DNA of 15,015 bases from CAZXVW01 sp964644025. GTDB taxonomy: Bacteria > Acidobacteriota > Terriglobia > Bryobacterales > Bryobacteraceae. Under the pieces are notes generated by a model, which saw nothing but the letters and a program-made list of their open reading frames with translations, was not told where the DNA came from and did not search any database. The position numbers and the translations under genes are program-made. This document shows positions 5,805 to 12,401 of this stretch, in pieces. Position 1 is the stretch's first letter. Every line of letters begins with the position of its first letter. The stretch spans positions 1 to 15,015 of the forward strand of contig CAZXVW010000109.1 in assembly GCA_964644025.1 (NCBI GenBank), written 5' to 3'.

Positions 5805-7829
5805 TCAGATCATGGCCACCGGGGGCGCCGGTTCATCGGGGCGGCCGGCGTTGGCCAGCGGAGTGCGAATCATCACCACCGCCAGCAGCACGGTCACTGC
5901 CAGGCCCACCAGGTATGACGGAGATTCCAGCAGGTACGGGATCGGCCACCGGAAGAAATTGAACGTCGCGGTCACCAGTCCCATCAGCGCCTCGCCGGCG
6001 ATGAAGCCCGAGGCAGTGAGCACGCCCACGTTCTCAATGCGCGCCCGCTGCGCCTCATTGAAGCCCTTGCGGTCCCGCAACGTGTTACCAGCCCAGCGGA
6101 TGATGCCGCCCACGAAAATGGCGAAGGTGGTGCTGAGCGGAAGATACATCCCCACGGCCACCAGCATCGGGCTCCGCACCTGGAGAAGGATCATCCCGAA
6201 GCCCATCAGGATGCCGAGCACCACCAGCGGCCAGGCCATCTCACCGCCGACGATGCCCTGAGCCAGCGAGGCCATCAAACCGGCCTGGGGCGCCGGGAGC
6301 TGGCGGTCGCCGAAACCGATGCCGCCGGCGTTGATATTGCCCTGGTGCAGCACCAGCAGCGGCAGGTACATGACGGCGCTGGCGACAATGACAGCGATCA
6401 GGTCCACAATCTGCATGCTCCGGGGTGTGCCGCCCAGGATGTGGCCGACCTTGAAATCCTGCAGCAGCTCGCCGGCCACGGCCGCCGCCGCGCAGACCAC
6501 CGCCGCCACGCCTAGCACGGTGGCCACGCCCGAGACGCCCGAAACGCCCAGCGACACCATCAGCAAGGCGGCGATGATCAACGTGGAGAGCGTCAAACCC
6601 GAGACCGGGTTATTCGAGGAGCCGATCAATCCCACCAGGTTGCCCGAGACGGCCGCGAAGAAGAAGCCAACGATCAGCATGACCACCGCCGCCACCAGGC
6701 CCGCCACGATGTTGCCGGAAAGATAGATGTAGAGCAGGATCATCGCCAGGAAGGTGACCCCGATCAGCGAGAAAACGGTTTTCGAGGTCATCTGGCGTTC
6801 GGGGCGCGGCGCTGCAGCGGCTGCTTCTCCCCGCTGCTTCAGGTCCGAGAAGGCGCGTCCCAGGCCGGTGGCGAGGCTGTTGCGCATGCCGAACAGCGTG
6901 TAAGCTGCACCGACCAGCATGCCCCCGACGGCGATCGGCCGCACCATGTTCAGCCACACATTGTTGGCGATCTTGTCCCAGCCGCCCTCCATGGCGCCGG
7001 CCGGCAGGTAAGCCTGCAGGTCAGGTCCCAGCAAGTAGATGATCATGGGAACCAGCAGACCCCAGGCCAGCACGCCGCCGGAAAAGCTCAGCGCCGCCAG
7101 GCTGGGGCCGATAATGTAGCCGACGCCCAGGTAGGCCGGGCTCACCGTGGGCCCGGAGATCATGGTGGTGCCGCCGGTCTTGATGATCTGATCACTGCCG
7201 GCGCCGCCCACGCGGACCATGCTCTTGCCGAGCTGGCCGATCCGTAGCAGCAAGTCCTTGTCCGGGGCGAAGAACTTGAACACACCGGCGAGGTAAACCG
7301 CCGCACCCACGCCCATGTTCGTAAACAGGTGCCGGGCCGCCTGGGCGCCCCGCTGGCCGGCCTTGTGGATCTCGCCCGCGGCCACCGATTCCGGGAACGG
7401 AAGCTCCGGGTCCTCCACCATGCCGCGCCGGACCAATGAGATGAACAGCACGCCGAGCACCGATCCAATCACCATCAACAAGGTGGACTTCCAATAGGCG
7501 TGCTCGAAATCGAACGACGGCCAGGCGTGGGCGATGACGAACGCCGGCAGCGTGAAAATGGCGCCCGCGGCCACCGACTCGCCGATGGTGCCCGCCGTCC
7601 GCGTGATGTTCTCCTCCAGGATGCTGCCGTTGAACAGTCGCAGCGCGGCCATCCCGATCACTGCGGCCGGATAGGTGGCGGCGATCGTCATGCCGGCGCG
7701 CAGCCCTAGGTAAGCGTTTGCCGCGCCCAGCACCACGGTCAGCACCAGGCCGATGAGAACCGCGCGGAGCGTCAGCTCCTTCATCTCCACGTTCTCGGGA
7801 ACATAGGGGCGGTAGTTGTGTTCGCTCAT
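5805..7829 (-). CDS. OPT-family oligopeptide/metal-chelate transporter
   Basis: A 674-residue inner-membrane protein of the OPT family (COG1297 type), proton-coupled uptake carriers for oligopeptides or metal-ligand complexes. It is dominated by hydrophobic segments, roughly 14-16, starting with TLRAVLIGLVLTVVLGAANA and ending with GLAVTVLLAVVMIRT. Recognisable family stretches are YLGLRAGMTIAATYPAAV near the N-terminus, the LPFPESVAAGEIHKAG loop, and SSNNPVSGLTLSTL in the middle. Length and full coverage suggest an intact gene. The frame is open 13 codons further upstream, but ATG 7829-7827 has GAGGA at 7842-7838 and an extended -10 box at 7862-7854, so the shorter start is right. It is divergent from the LOG-family gene. 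The substrate cannot be told from the sequence. Confidence 0.9.
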   Translation of the reverse strand: MSEHNYRPYVPENVEMKELTLRAVLIGLVLTVVLGAANAYLGLRAGMTIAATYPAAVIGMAALRLFNGSILEENITRTAGTIGESVAAGAIFTLPAFVIAHAWPSFDFEHAYWKSTLLMVIGSVLGVLFISLVRRGMVEDPELPFPESVAAGEIHKAGQRGAQAARHLFTNMGVGAAVYLAGVFKFFAPDKDLLLRIGQLGKSMVRVGGAGSDQIIKTGGTTMISGPTVSPAYLGVGYIIGPSLAALSFSGGVLAWGLLVPMIIYLLGPDLQAYLPAGAMEGGWDKIANNVWLNMVRPIAVGGMLVGAAYTLFGMRNSLATGLGRAFSDLKQRGEAAAAAPRPERQMTSKTVFSLIGVTFLAMILLYIYLSGNIVAGLVAAVVMLIVGFFFAAVSGNLVGLIGSSNNPVSGLTLSTLIIAALLMVSLGVSGVSGVATVLGVAAVVCAAAAVAGELLQDFKVGHILGGTPRSMQIVDLIAVIVASAVMYLPLLVLHQGNINAGGIGFGDRQLPAPQAGLMASLAQGIVGGEMAWPLVVLGILMGFGMILLQVRSPMLVAVGMYLPLSTTFAIFVGGIIRWAGNTLRDRKGFNEAQRARIENVGVLTASGFIAGEALMGLVTATFNFFRWPIPYLLESPSYLVGLAVTVLLAVVMIRTPLANAGRPDEPAPPVAMI

Positions 7830-7853
7830 GTCGGGTTTCCTCGCAAAAGCTTC

Positions 7854-7862
7854 ATCATAACA
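7854..7862 (-). promoter_or_regulatory. Extended -10 promoter of the OPT transporter
   Basis: TG-T-TATGAT on the minus strand: a TGn extension plus 5/6 to TATAAT. The predicted transcript starts near 7847, giving an ~18-nt leader that contains the GAGGA ribosome-binding site at 7842-7838. Confidence 0.5.
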
Positions 7863-7923
7863 ATCCACACGCCCGCCGCATCAGCAGAACCGTGCCGGGG
7901 AGAGCGGCGCCTCCCCGCCGCCT

Positions 7924-7931
7924 GTCACAAT
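7924..7931 (+). promoter_or_regulatory. Possible extended -10 promoter of the LOG-family gene
   Basis: TG-T-CACAAT (4/6 to TATAAT with a TGn extension). Transcription would start near 7938, only about 5 bases before the ATG at 7943. No Shine-Dalgarno fits in that space, so a near-leaderless message is implied. Confidence 0.35.
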
Positions 7932-7942
7932 AAGAGTTAAAG

Positions 7943-8500
7943 ATGGTAAACCGGGTTTGCGTGTTTTGCGGATCGAAGGCCGGCCGCCGCCCAGCCTACC
8001 AGGAGGCCGCGGTCCGGCTGGGCAAGGCGCTCGCCGCCCGCCGCATCGGGCTCGTTTACGGGGGAGCCACGCCGGGGCTGATGGGCACGATCGCTGATAC
8101 GGTGCTGGCCGGGCACGGCGAGGTGATCGGCGTGATTCCGGACCGCATGGTGGCCCGCGAGATCGCGCACCAGCGGCTGAGCCAGTTGCGGGTGGTCAGC
8201 TCGATGCACGAACGCAAGGCGCTGATGGTCGAGCTGGCCGACGCCTTCATCGCCCTGCCGGGCGGCTACGGAACGCTCGATGAGTTTTCCGAAGTGGCGG
8301 CCTGGGCCCAACTCCGGCTGCACCGCAAACCCTGCGGGTTGCTAAACGTCGAACGGTTCTTCGACTCCCTGCTGGCCTACCTGGACCACGCCGTGGCCGA
8401 GGGGTTCCTGAAACCGGAACACCGGGCCCTGATCCTCGCCGACAGCGAACCCGAGCGCTTGCTCGACTTGATTTCCCGGAACGGACAGGAAACTCCGTGA
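7943..8500 (+). CDS. LOG family protein (nucleotide 5'-monophosphate phosphoribohydrolase)
   Basis: 185 residues of the LOG / TIGR00730 Rossmann-fold family. Members split the N-glycosidic bond of nucleoside 5'-monophosphates (AMP, cytokinin ribotides) to free base and ribose 5-phosphate. The N-terminus VCVFCGSKAG, the YGGATPGLMG loop, MHERKALM and the signature PGGYGTLDE (catalytic PGGxGTxxE) are all present, as is the usual helical C-terminus. The length is normal, so the gene looks complete. The ATG at 7943 lacks a ribosome-binding site but has a -10-like box just before it. It stands alone, divergent from the OPT gene. The biological role in non-plant-associated bacteria is unsettled; it should not be called a lysine decarboxylase, an old misannotation of this family. 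Confidence 0.92.
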   Translation: MVNRVCVFCGSKAGRRPAYQEAAVRLGKALAARRIGLVYGGATPGLMGTIADTVLAGHGEVIGVIPDRMVAREIAHQRLSQLRVVSSMHERKALMVELADAFIALPGGYGTLDEFSEVAAWAQLRLHRKPCGLLNVERFFDSLLAYLDHAVAEGFLKPEHRALILADSEPERLLDLISRNGQETP

Positions 8501-8621
8501 GCGCCCGCGGCGGCCGCGCACACCCGGCGAAATCCGCTCCGGAAGCAGCGGGGACGACACACCGGCAGGCAGCCTTCGCCGGAGCCAGCCGAGGGTAGGG
8601 GCAGCGAAGCGCAGTCCGGTC
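8501..8621. other. GC-rich non-coding spacer after the LOG gene
   Basis: No ORF or recognisable gene. CCGGCGAA near 8524-8531 can pair with TTCGCCGG near 8576-8583, a wide stem that could help end the LOG transcript. GCAGCGAAGCGC near 8602-8613 is a short hairpin. Confidence 0.3.
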
Positions 8622-8685
8622 AAAAAAAATCGGGGACCGTAACCTGCACCACCTCGCAGGGCGTCTATATAGGCAACGATCCCCG
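8622..8685 (-). terminator. Terminator-like structure ending in U8
   Basis: CGGGGA (8685-8680) pairs with UCCCCG (8636-8631), enclosing a smaller hairpin (8660-8643). One base later comes an uninterrupted run of eight U on the minus strand (8629-8622). It would end the small RNA and any read-through from cysK. Confidence 0.5.
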
Positions 8686-8755
8686 TTACTGACCGGGCGG
8701 GCGGGATCGCCAACCCCTTGGAGGTCCCGCCCGCTCGACCGCAGCTTACGTCGCT
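8622..8755 (-). ncRNA. Candidate small RNA gene, about 134 nt
   Basis: In the gap between LOG and cysK the minus strand shows a full transcription unit without an ORF. A promoter at 8789-8762 predicts a start near 8755. It is followed by a long stem-loop: GCGGGCGGGA (8734-8725) pairs with UCCCGCCCGC (8706-8697), extended past one A-C mismatch by GGUCG (8740-8736) with CGGUC (8695-8691), about 15 bp. Next comes CGGGGA (8685-8680), an A/U-rich patch, a small hairpin CCUGC/GCAGG (8660-8643), then UCCCCG (8636-8631) and eight U (8629-8622). The layout fits a structured RNA ending in an intrinsic terminator. I cannot assign a family. Acidobacteria-specific Rfam motifs such as Acido-1, or 6S RNA, should be tested. 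It could also be the 3' UTR of cysK, but the promoter argues for independent synthesis. Confidence 0.5.
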
Positions 8756-8761
8756 GGCAAT

Positions 8762-8789
8762 ATTTTATCCATTCTGCCGAGATTTGCAA
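8762..8789 (-). promoter_or_regulatory. Probable promoter of the small RNA
   Basis: TTGCAA (8789-8784, 4/6 to TTGACA), 16-nt spacer, TAAAAT (8767-8762, 5/6 to TATAAT). It sits in the only AT-rich patch of this gap, 57 bases past the cysK stop. A 6-bp inverted repeat GCAACC/GGTTGC (8786-8812) overlaps the -35 and could be a weak cysK terminator or an operator. Confidence 0.45.
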
Positions 8790-8845
8790 CCCCTAAAGCG
8801 TGCAAAGGTTGCGCGGAGTGGCTTTTTTTGGCCGCAGTACCGGCG

Positions 8846-9802
8846 TCAGTCGAGGAACATCCCTTCAAACAGAGCGGTGCTGAGGTATCTCTCGCCGGAA
8901 TCCGGAAGGATGACAACGATCGTTTTGCCTTCCATCTCCGGTTCCCTCGCCAGCCGCAGGGCAACGGCCGTGGCGGCTCCGCATGAGATGCCGCTGAGGA
9001 TGCCTTCCTCGGTGGCGAGCCGCCGGGCGAATTCGATGGCTTCCTCGTCGGTGACCTGCTCGACCCGGTCCAGCAAGGACAGATCCAGCACCTGGGGAAT
9101 GAATCCGCCCCCGATGCCCTGAATCTTGTGCGGGCCGGGCTTGAGTTCCTGCCGGTTGAGGGTTTGCGTGATCACCGGGCTGGCCGCCGGCTCAACGCCC
9201 ACCGAGATGATGGGCTTTCCTTTCTCTTTCTTGATGTAGCGGGAGATGCCGGTGATGGTCCCTCCGGTGCCGATGCCGGCTACGAGCACGTCGATAGCCC
9301 CTTCGGTGTCCTCCCAGATCTCCGGCCCGGTGGTCTTGAAATGGATATCCGGATTTGCGGGGTTGTTGAACTGCTGGAGCAGGACGTAGCGATCGGGATC
9401 CGCAGCGGCCATTTCCTCGGCCTTCTCCACGGCGCCCTTCATTCCCTTGGCTCCCTCGGTGAGCACGAGACGGGCGCCGAAGGCCTTCAGCACTTTGCGC
9501 CGCTCGATGGACATGGTCTCCGGCATCGTCAGCGTCACCGGGTAGCCCCGCGCGGCGCCCACGAAGGCCAGCGCGATACCCGTGTTCCCGCTGGTGGGCT
9601 CGATGATCTCCTTGCCCGGTCCCAGCAGGCCCCGCTGTTCGGCGTCCCAGACCATCGAGGCGCCGATGCGGCACTTGACCGAGTAAGACGGGTTCCGGCC
9701 CTCGATCTTGGCGAGGATGGTGGCGGGCGCGCCGCCGGTGATGCGGTTCAGTTTCACCAGGGGCGTGCGCCCGATGCTGAGTGAATTGTCATTGAAAATC
9801 AA
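8846..9802 (-). CDS. cysK: Cysteine synthase A (O-acetylserine sulfhydrylase)
   Basis: A 318-residue, cytosolic, PLP-dependent enzyme that joins sulfide to O-acetylserine to make cysteine. It is strikingly like the enterobacterial CysK type: RNPSYSVKCRIGASM with PLP lysine K43, EPTSGNTGIALAF (T70-SGNTG, substrate loop), TMPETMSIERRKVLKAFGA, GIGTGGTITG (phosphate cup), KIQGIGGGFIP, and GISCGAATA near the end. The length is normal and nothing is missing. The start is TTG at 9802-9800, since no in-frame ATG fits the conserved N-terminus. A purine-rich ribosome-binding site (GGAGGAGGAAGAGG, ending at 9803) precedes it. It lies 146 bases downstream of, and on the same strand as, the Rrf2-family regulator, so co-transcription and regulation by that protein are likely. 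Confidence 0.95.
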   Translation of the reverse strand: MIFNDNSLSIGRTPLVKLNRITGGAPATILAKIEGRNPSYSVKCRIGASMVWDAEQRGLLGPGKEIIEPTSGNTGIALAFVGAARGYPVTLTMPETMSIERRKVLKAFGARLVLTEGAKGMKGAVEKAEEMAAADPDRYVLLQQFNNPANPDIHFKTTGPEIWEDTEGAIDVLVAGIGTGGTITGISRYIKKEKGKPIISVGVEPAASPVITQTLNRQELKPGPHKIQGIGGGFIPQVLDLSLLDRVEQVTDEEAIEFARRLATEEGILSGISCGAATAVALRLAREPEMEGKTIVVILPDSGERYLSTALFEGMFLD

Positions 9803-9816
9803 CCTCTTCCTCCTCC
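9803..9816 (-). promoter_or_regulatory. Ribosome-binding site supporting the TTG start of cysK
   Basis: An unbroken purine tract containing GGAGGAGG and GGAAGAGG immediately before TTG. The same GGAAGAGG block precedes the TTG start of the upstream regulator gene. Confidence 0.6.
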
Positions 9817-9948
9817 CGGCCCCGGTCCCGGATGCATCCCATCATCCGCCTCGGAGCCCGATGTTATGTTTGCTGCCGCTCCCCTGGCCTGGTGCCGGGA
9901 CGGCGCTGGCGCCACTGCCCGCGCCGCTCCGATGGGCGGCCCCGGGGA

Positions 9949-10389
9949 TCAGATCTCCCAGTTCGGCACGCAGGCCGCCTGTTTCTCGTTCCACTCGCGC
10001 GCCAGAGCGGCCAAGGTGGTGTGATCGAGAATCTCCGAAACGGCGGCATCGATGCGCTGCCACATTTCCGCAAACGGGTCGGCTTCCCCTCCCTTCGGGA
10101 CGCGGCGGCCTGCCTTGCCGGCTTCGATGAACCGAAGAACTTCTCCCACAGTGATCTGGCCTGGATCACGCGCCAGCATGTAGCCACCCTCGGCGCCCCG
10201 GCGGGAAATGACAAAGCCCGCCTGCTTCAGCCCCGACAGGATCAGCTCGAGAAACTTCTGCGGGATCTTCTGGCGCCGGGCGATAGCGCTGATCTTCACC
10301 GGCAAGGGCCCCTGCCGCAGGGTCAGATCAAAGAGCGCCCGCAGCGCGTATTCCCCTCTCACCGAGATGGTTAGTGGTCCGGTTAGCAA
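9949..10389 (-). CDS. Rrf2-family transcriptional regulator (CymR-like, no Fe-S cysteines)
   Basis: 146 residues. An N-terminal winged helix-turn-helix (about 8-75) is preceded by the typical ISVRGEYALRALFDL and has the wing RRGAEGGYMLARDP. A dimerisation helix follows (ITVGEVLRFIEAG). IscR/NsrR-type Rrf2 proteins carry three conserved cysteines for an Fe-S cluster; here the only cysteine is C140 near the C-terminus, so direct cluster sensing is unlikely. CymR, the cysteine-metabolism repressor of Bacillus/Staphylococcus, likewise lacks a cluster and uses CysK as co-repressor. This gene sits directly upstream of cysK, which makes a CymR-like role attractive, but that is inference. The start is TTG 10389-10387 with AGGAAGAGG just upstream. 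A GTG at codon 10 is the alternative. Confidence 0.87.
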   Translation of the reverse strand: MLTGPLTISVRGEYALRALFDLTLRQGPLPVKISAIARRQKIPQKFLELILSGLKQAGFVISRRGAEGGYMLARDPGQITVGEVLRFIEAGKAGRRVPKGGEADPFAEMWQRIDAAVSEILDHTTLAALAREWNEKQAACVPNWEI

Positions 10390-10401
10390 ATTACCTCTTC
10401 C

Positions 10402-10436
10402 TAATCGAGATTACCGTAAATGCAGGCCAAAGTCAA
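10402..10436 (-). promoter_or_regulatory. Putative rrf2-cysK promoter with overlapping operator palindrome
   Basis: TTGACT (10436-10431, 5/6 to consensus -35), an exact 17-nt spacer, then TAATCT (10413-10408, a weak -10). Covering the -10 is a perfect inverted repeat, TAATC-GA-GATTA (10402-10413), a reasonable operator for an autoregulating dimeric Rrf2 protein. The weak -10 keeps confidence moderate. Confidence 0.42.
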
Positions 10437-10497
10437 CTCTATGGCCCAGGGCAAGCCGGTAGTTCCGGCACCGGCGGTACGATACAATGGCAACACG

Positions 10498-12351
10498 GTG
10501 GAGCAGATCGGACGCTATCGGGTCGTCGGCGAGATCGGGCGCGGCGCGATGGGCGTTGTATACAAGGCCGAGGATCCCGCCATTGGCCGGACCGTGGCGA
10601 TCAAGACGATCCGGCTGGGCGATCTTACCGACCCTTCCGAGAGACAATTCATGCGCGAGCGTCTGCTGCGAGAGGCGCGATCGGCGGGGATATTGTCTCA
10701 TCCGGGCATCGTGACCATTTACGACATCGCCGAGGAGGGGGACACGGCGTATGTTTTCATGGAGTTTGTCAGCGGCCAGACGCTGGACAAGCTGGTGGCC
10801 GGCAGCGGCGTTCTCGAGAAGAAGAGGGTCTTTGAGATTTTGCGGCAGACGGCGGCCGCGCTCGATTACGCGCACAGTAAGGGGATTGTGCATCGCGACA
10901 TCAAGCCCGCCAACATCATGATCAGCGCGGACGGGCAGGCCAAGATCACCGACTTCGGCGTGGCGAAGATTCTCTCGCAGCAGATGACGCAGACGCGCTC
11001 GATCCTGGGCACGCCGTACTATATGTCGCCGGAGCAGATTCAGGGAGCGGCGATCGACGGGCGGTCGGATCAGTTTGCGCTGGCGGTGGTGGCCTTCGAG
11101 CTGTTGACCGGGGAGCGCCCCTATGCCGCCGATTCGCTACCGACGCTCCTGTACAAAATCGTGAAAGAAGCGCCGGCATCCCCGCGGCGGTTCAATCCGA
11201 GCCTGGCGCCGGAAGTGGATCACGTCCTGCGAAAAGCATTCGCCAAGGACCCGCAGCAGCGGTTTTCCACCTGCACGGAGTTCGTCTCGGCGCTGGCGAT
11301 GGCGGCCAGCAAGAACCCGGACTGGCAACCATTGCCGCGCGGCGGGGCGGCGTCCATGGAGACGGCGGTTTCCTCGCCGGGGCCCGCGCTCCCCGCGGCC
11401 CCGGCGGGTCCGGAGAAAGGCGGGGACCGGGGACAGGAACGCGCCCCGGCGATGCCGCCCCTGCGCGCCGGCCCGCGCCGGCTGCTCGAGCTGGAAGAAG
11501 AGGAACGGAGACAATCGTCGCTGGTGCGGCGCGTCGTGCTGGTGGTTCTGGTGGCTGTCGCAGTGGCGGCGGCCGCGAAGCTGGCGCCCGAGCGCCTGGG
11601 CTTTGACTGGGCGGAGTTGGCGGCCTCACTGGCGGGTGAGCAGCCGATCGAAGAACCGGCCCTCACGGCGCCCGCTTTTCAACCGCCCGCGCCGCCGCCG
11701 GGCTTCGCGGCGGGAGCCGCCACGGTTGCGCCGCCGCCCCCGGGCGGGGCCGCACCGGCGCCGGAACCGCCGGCGGCGACCGGGGCGCCCGGCCAGGGCG
11801 AAGTGACGGCACGGCTGGGAGCCGGGGCGCCGGAGGCCGAGCCGGCGGCTGTCCAGACCCCCAAACCAGCCCCGGTGAAGCCAGTCCCGGTCAAACCGGC
11901 GCCCGCCAAATCCACGCCCGCCCGCCCGGCGCGGCCCAAGGAATACTGGGTCGAGATCCGCTCCGATCCTCCCGGGGCCCGGGTGGCTGCCGACGAGGAT
12001 CCCGAGCTGGTCTGCAAAACGCCCTGCGAGTTGCCCCTGACCGCCGGCCGGCACGTGCTGCGGCTTACCCAGCCCGGCTACCGGTTGGCGCCGCGCATCA
12101 TCCAGGTGCCGGAGATCCTCGACGTGACCGTGCGCCTCGACCGCAGAGCCGGCACGCTGGCCATTACGTCCAAGCCTCCCGGCGCCGCCATCTTCCTCAA
12201 TGGCGAACAGCGGCCGGAGAAGACGCCTGCGATGATCAAGCTCCCGGTGGGGAATTACAAGATCCGGCTGACGCTGCCGGGCCGGCCCCCGTTCGAGGAC
12301 ACCGTGGAGGTCAAGGACCAGGTGATCACAAGCATCGGCGTCGACTGGTAA
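10498..12351 (+). CDS. Membrane-anchored Ser/Thr protein kinase with two C-terminal PEGA domains
   Basis: A Hanks-type kinase (about 5-280): glycine loop GEIGRGAMGV (11-20), VAIK lysine K36, alphaC Glu E59, catalytic HRDIKPANI (D134), DFG (152-154) and activation segment GTPYYMSPEQ (171-180). An acidic/basic juxtamembrane stretch leads to one membrane helix (about 345-360, VVLVVLVAVAVAAAA). A long Pro/Ala/Lys linker follows (about 380-480), then two PEGA-type beta domains (about 484-550 and 551-617), each with a DPPGA- or KPPGA-like turn. The kinase should be cytosolic and the PEGA tail periplasmic. I chose GTG 10498 because MEQIGRYRVVGEIGRG is the usual start in this family and TACAAT lies 10-15 bases upstream. 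ATG 10420 or 10441 would add 26 or 19 residues but fall in the divergent promoter and lack ribosome-binding sites. Substrates are unknown. Confidence 0.92.
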   Translation: MEQIGRYRVVGEIGRGAMGVVYKAEDPAIGRTVAIKTIRLGDLTDPSERQFMRERLLREARSAGILSHPGIVTIYDIAEEGDTAYVFMEFVSGQTLDKLVAGSGVLEKKRVFEILRQTAAALDYAHSKGIVHRDIKPANIMISADGQAKITDFGVAKILSQQMTQTRSILGTPYYMSPEQIQGAAIDGRSDQFALAVVAFELLTGERPYAADSLPTLLYKIVKEAPASPRRFNPSLAPEVDHVLRKAFAKDPQQRFSTCTEFVSALAMAASKNPDWQPLPRGGAASMETAVSSPGPALPAAPAGPEKGGDRGQERAPAMPPLRAGPRRLLELEEEERRQSSLVRRVVLVVLVAVAVAAAAKLAPERLGFDWAELAASLAGEQPIEEPALTAPAFQPPAPPPGFAAGAATVAPPPPGGAAPAPEPPAATGAPGQGEVTARLGAGAPEAEPAAVQTPKPAPVKPVPVKPAPAKSTPARPARPKEYWVEIRSDPPGARVAADEDPELVCKTPCELPLTAGRHVLRLTQPGYRLAPRIIQVPEILDVTVRLDRRAGTLAITSKPPGAAIFLNGEQRPEKTPAMIKLPVGNYKIRLTLPGRPPFEDTVEVKDQVITSIGVDW

Positions 12352-12401
12352 CCGGCAGGGCCGGTCTGGCGGCGCGGCTGGCCGGACCCGCCACGGCGTG
12401 C

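Noticed and set aside
8622..8755. Identification of the RNA candidate as 6S RNA
   Set aside because: 6S RNA is longer and has its 5' and 3' ends paired around a central bubble; here the 5' end forms its own stem. Left unassigned.
8247..8789. Minus-strand frame of 180 codons across the LOG end and the gap
   Set aside because: Antisense to the LOG gene and crosses the structured RNA region; composition is Arg/Pro-rich without motifs.
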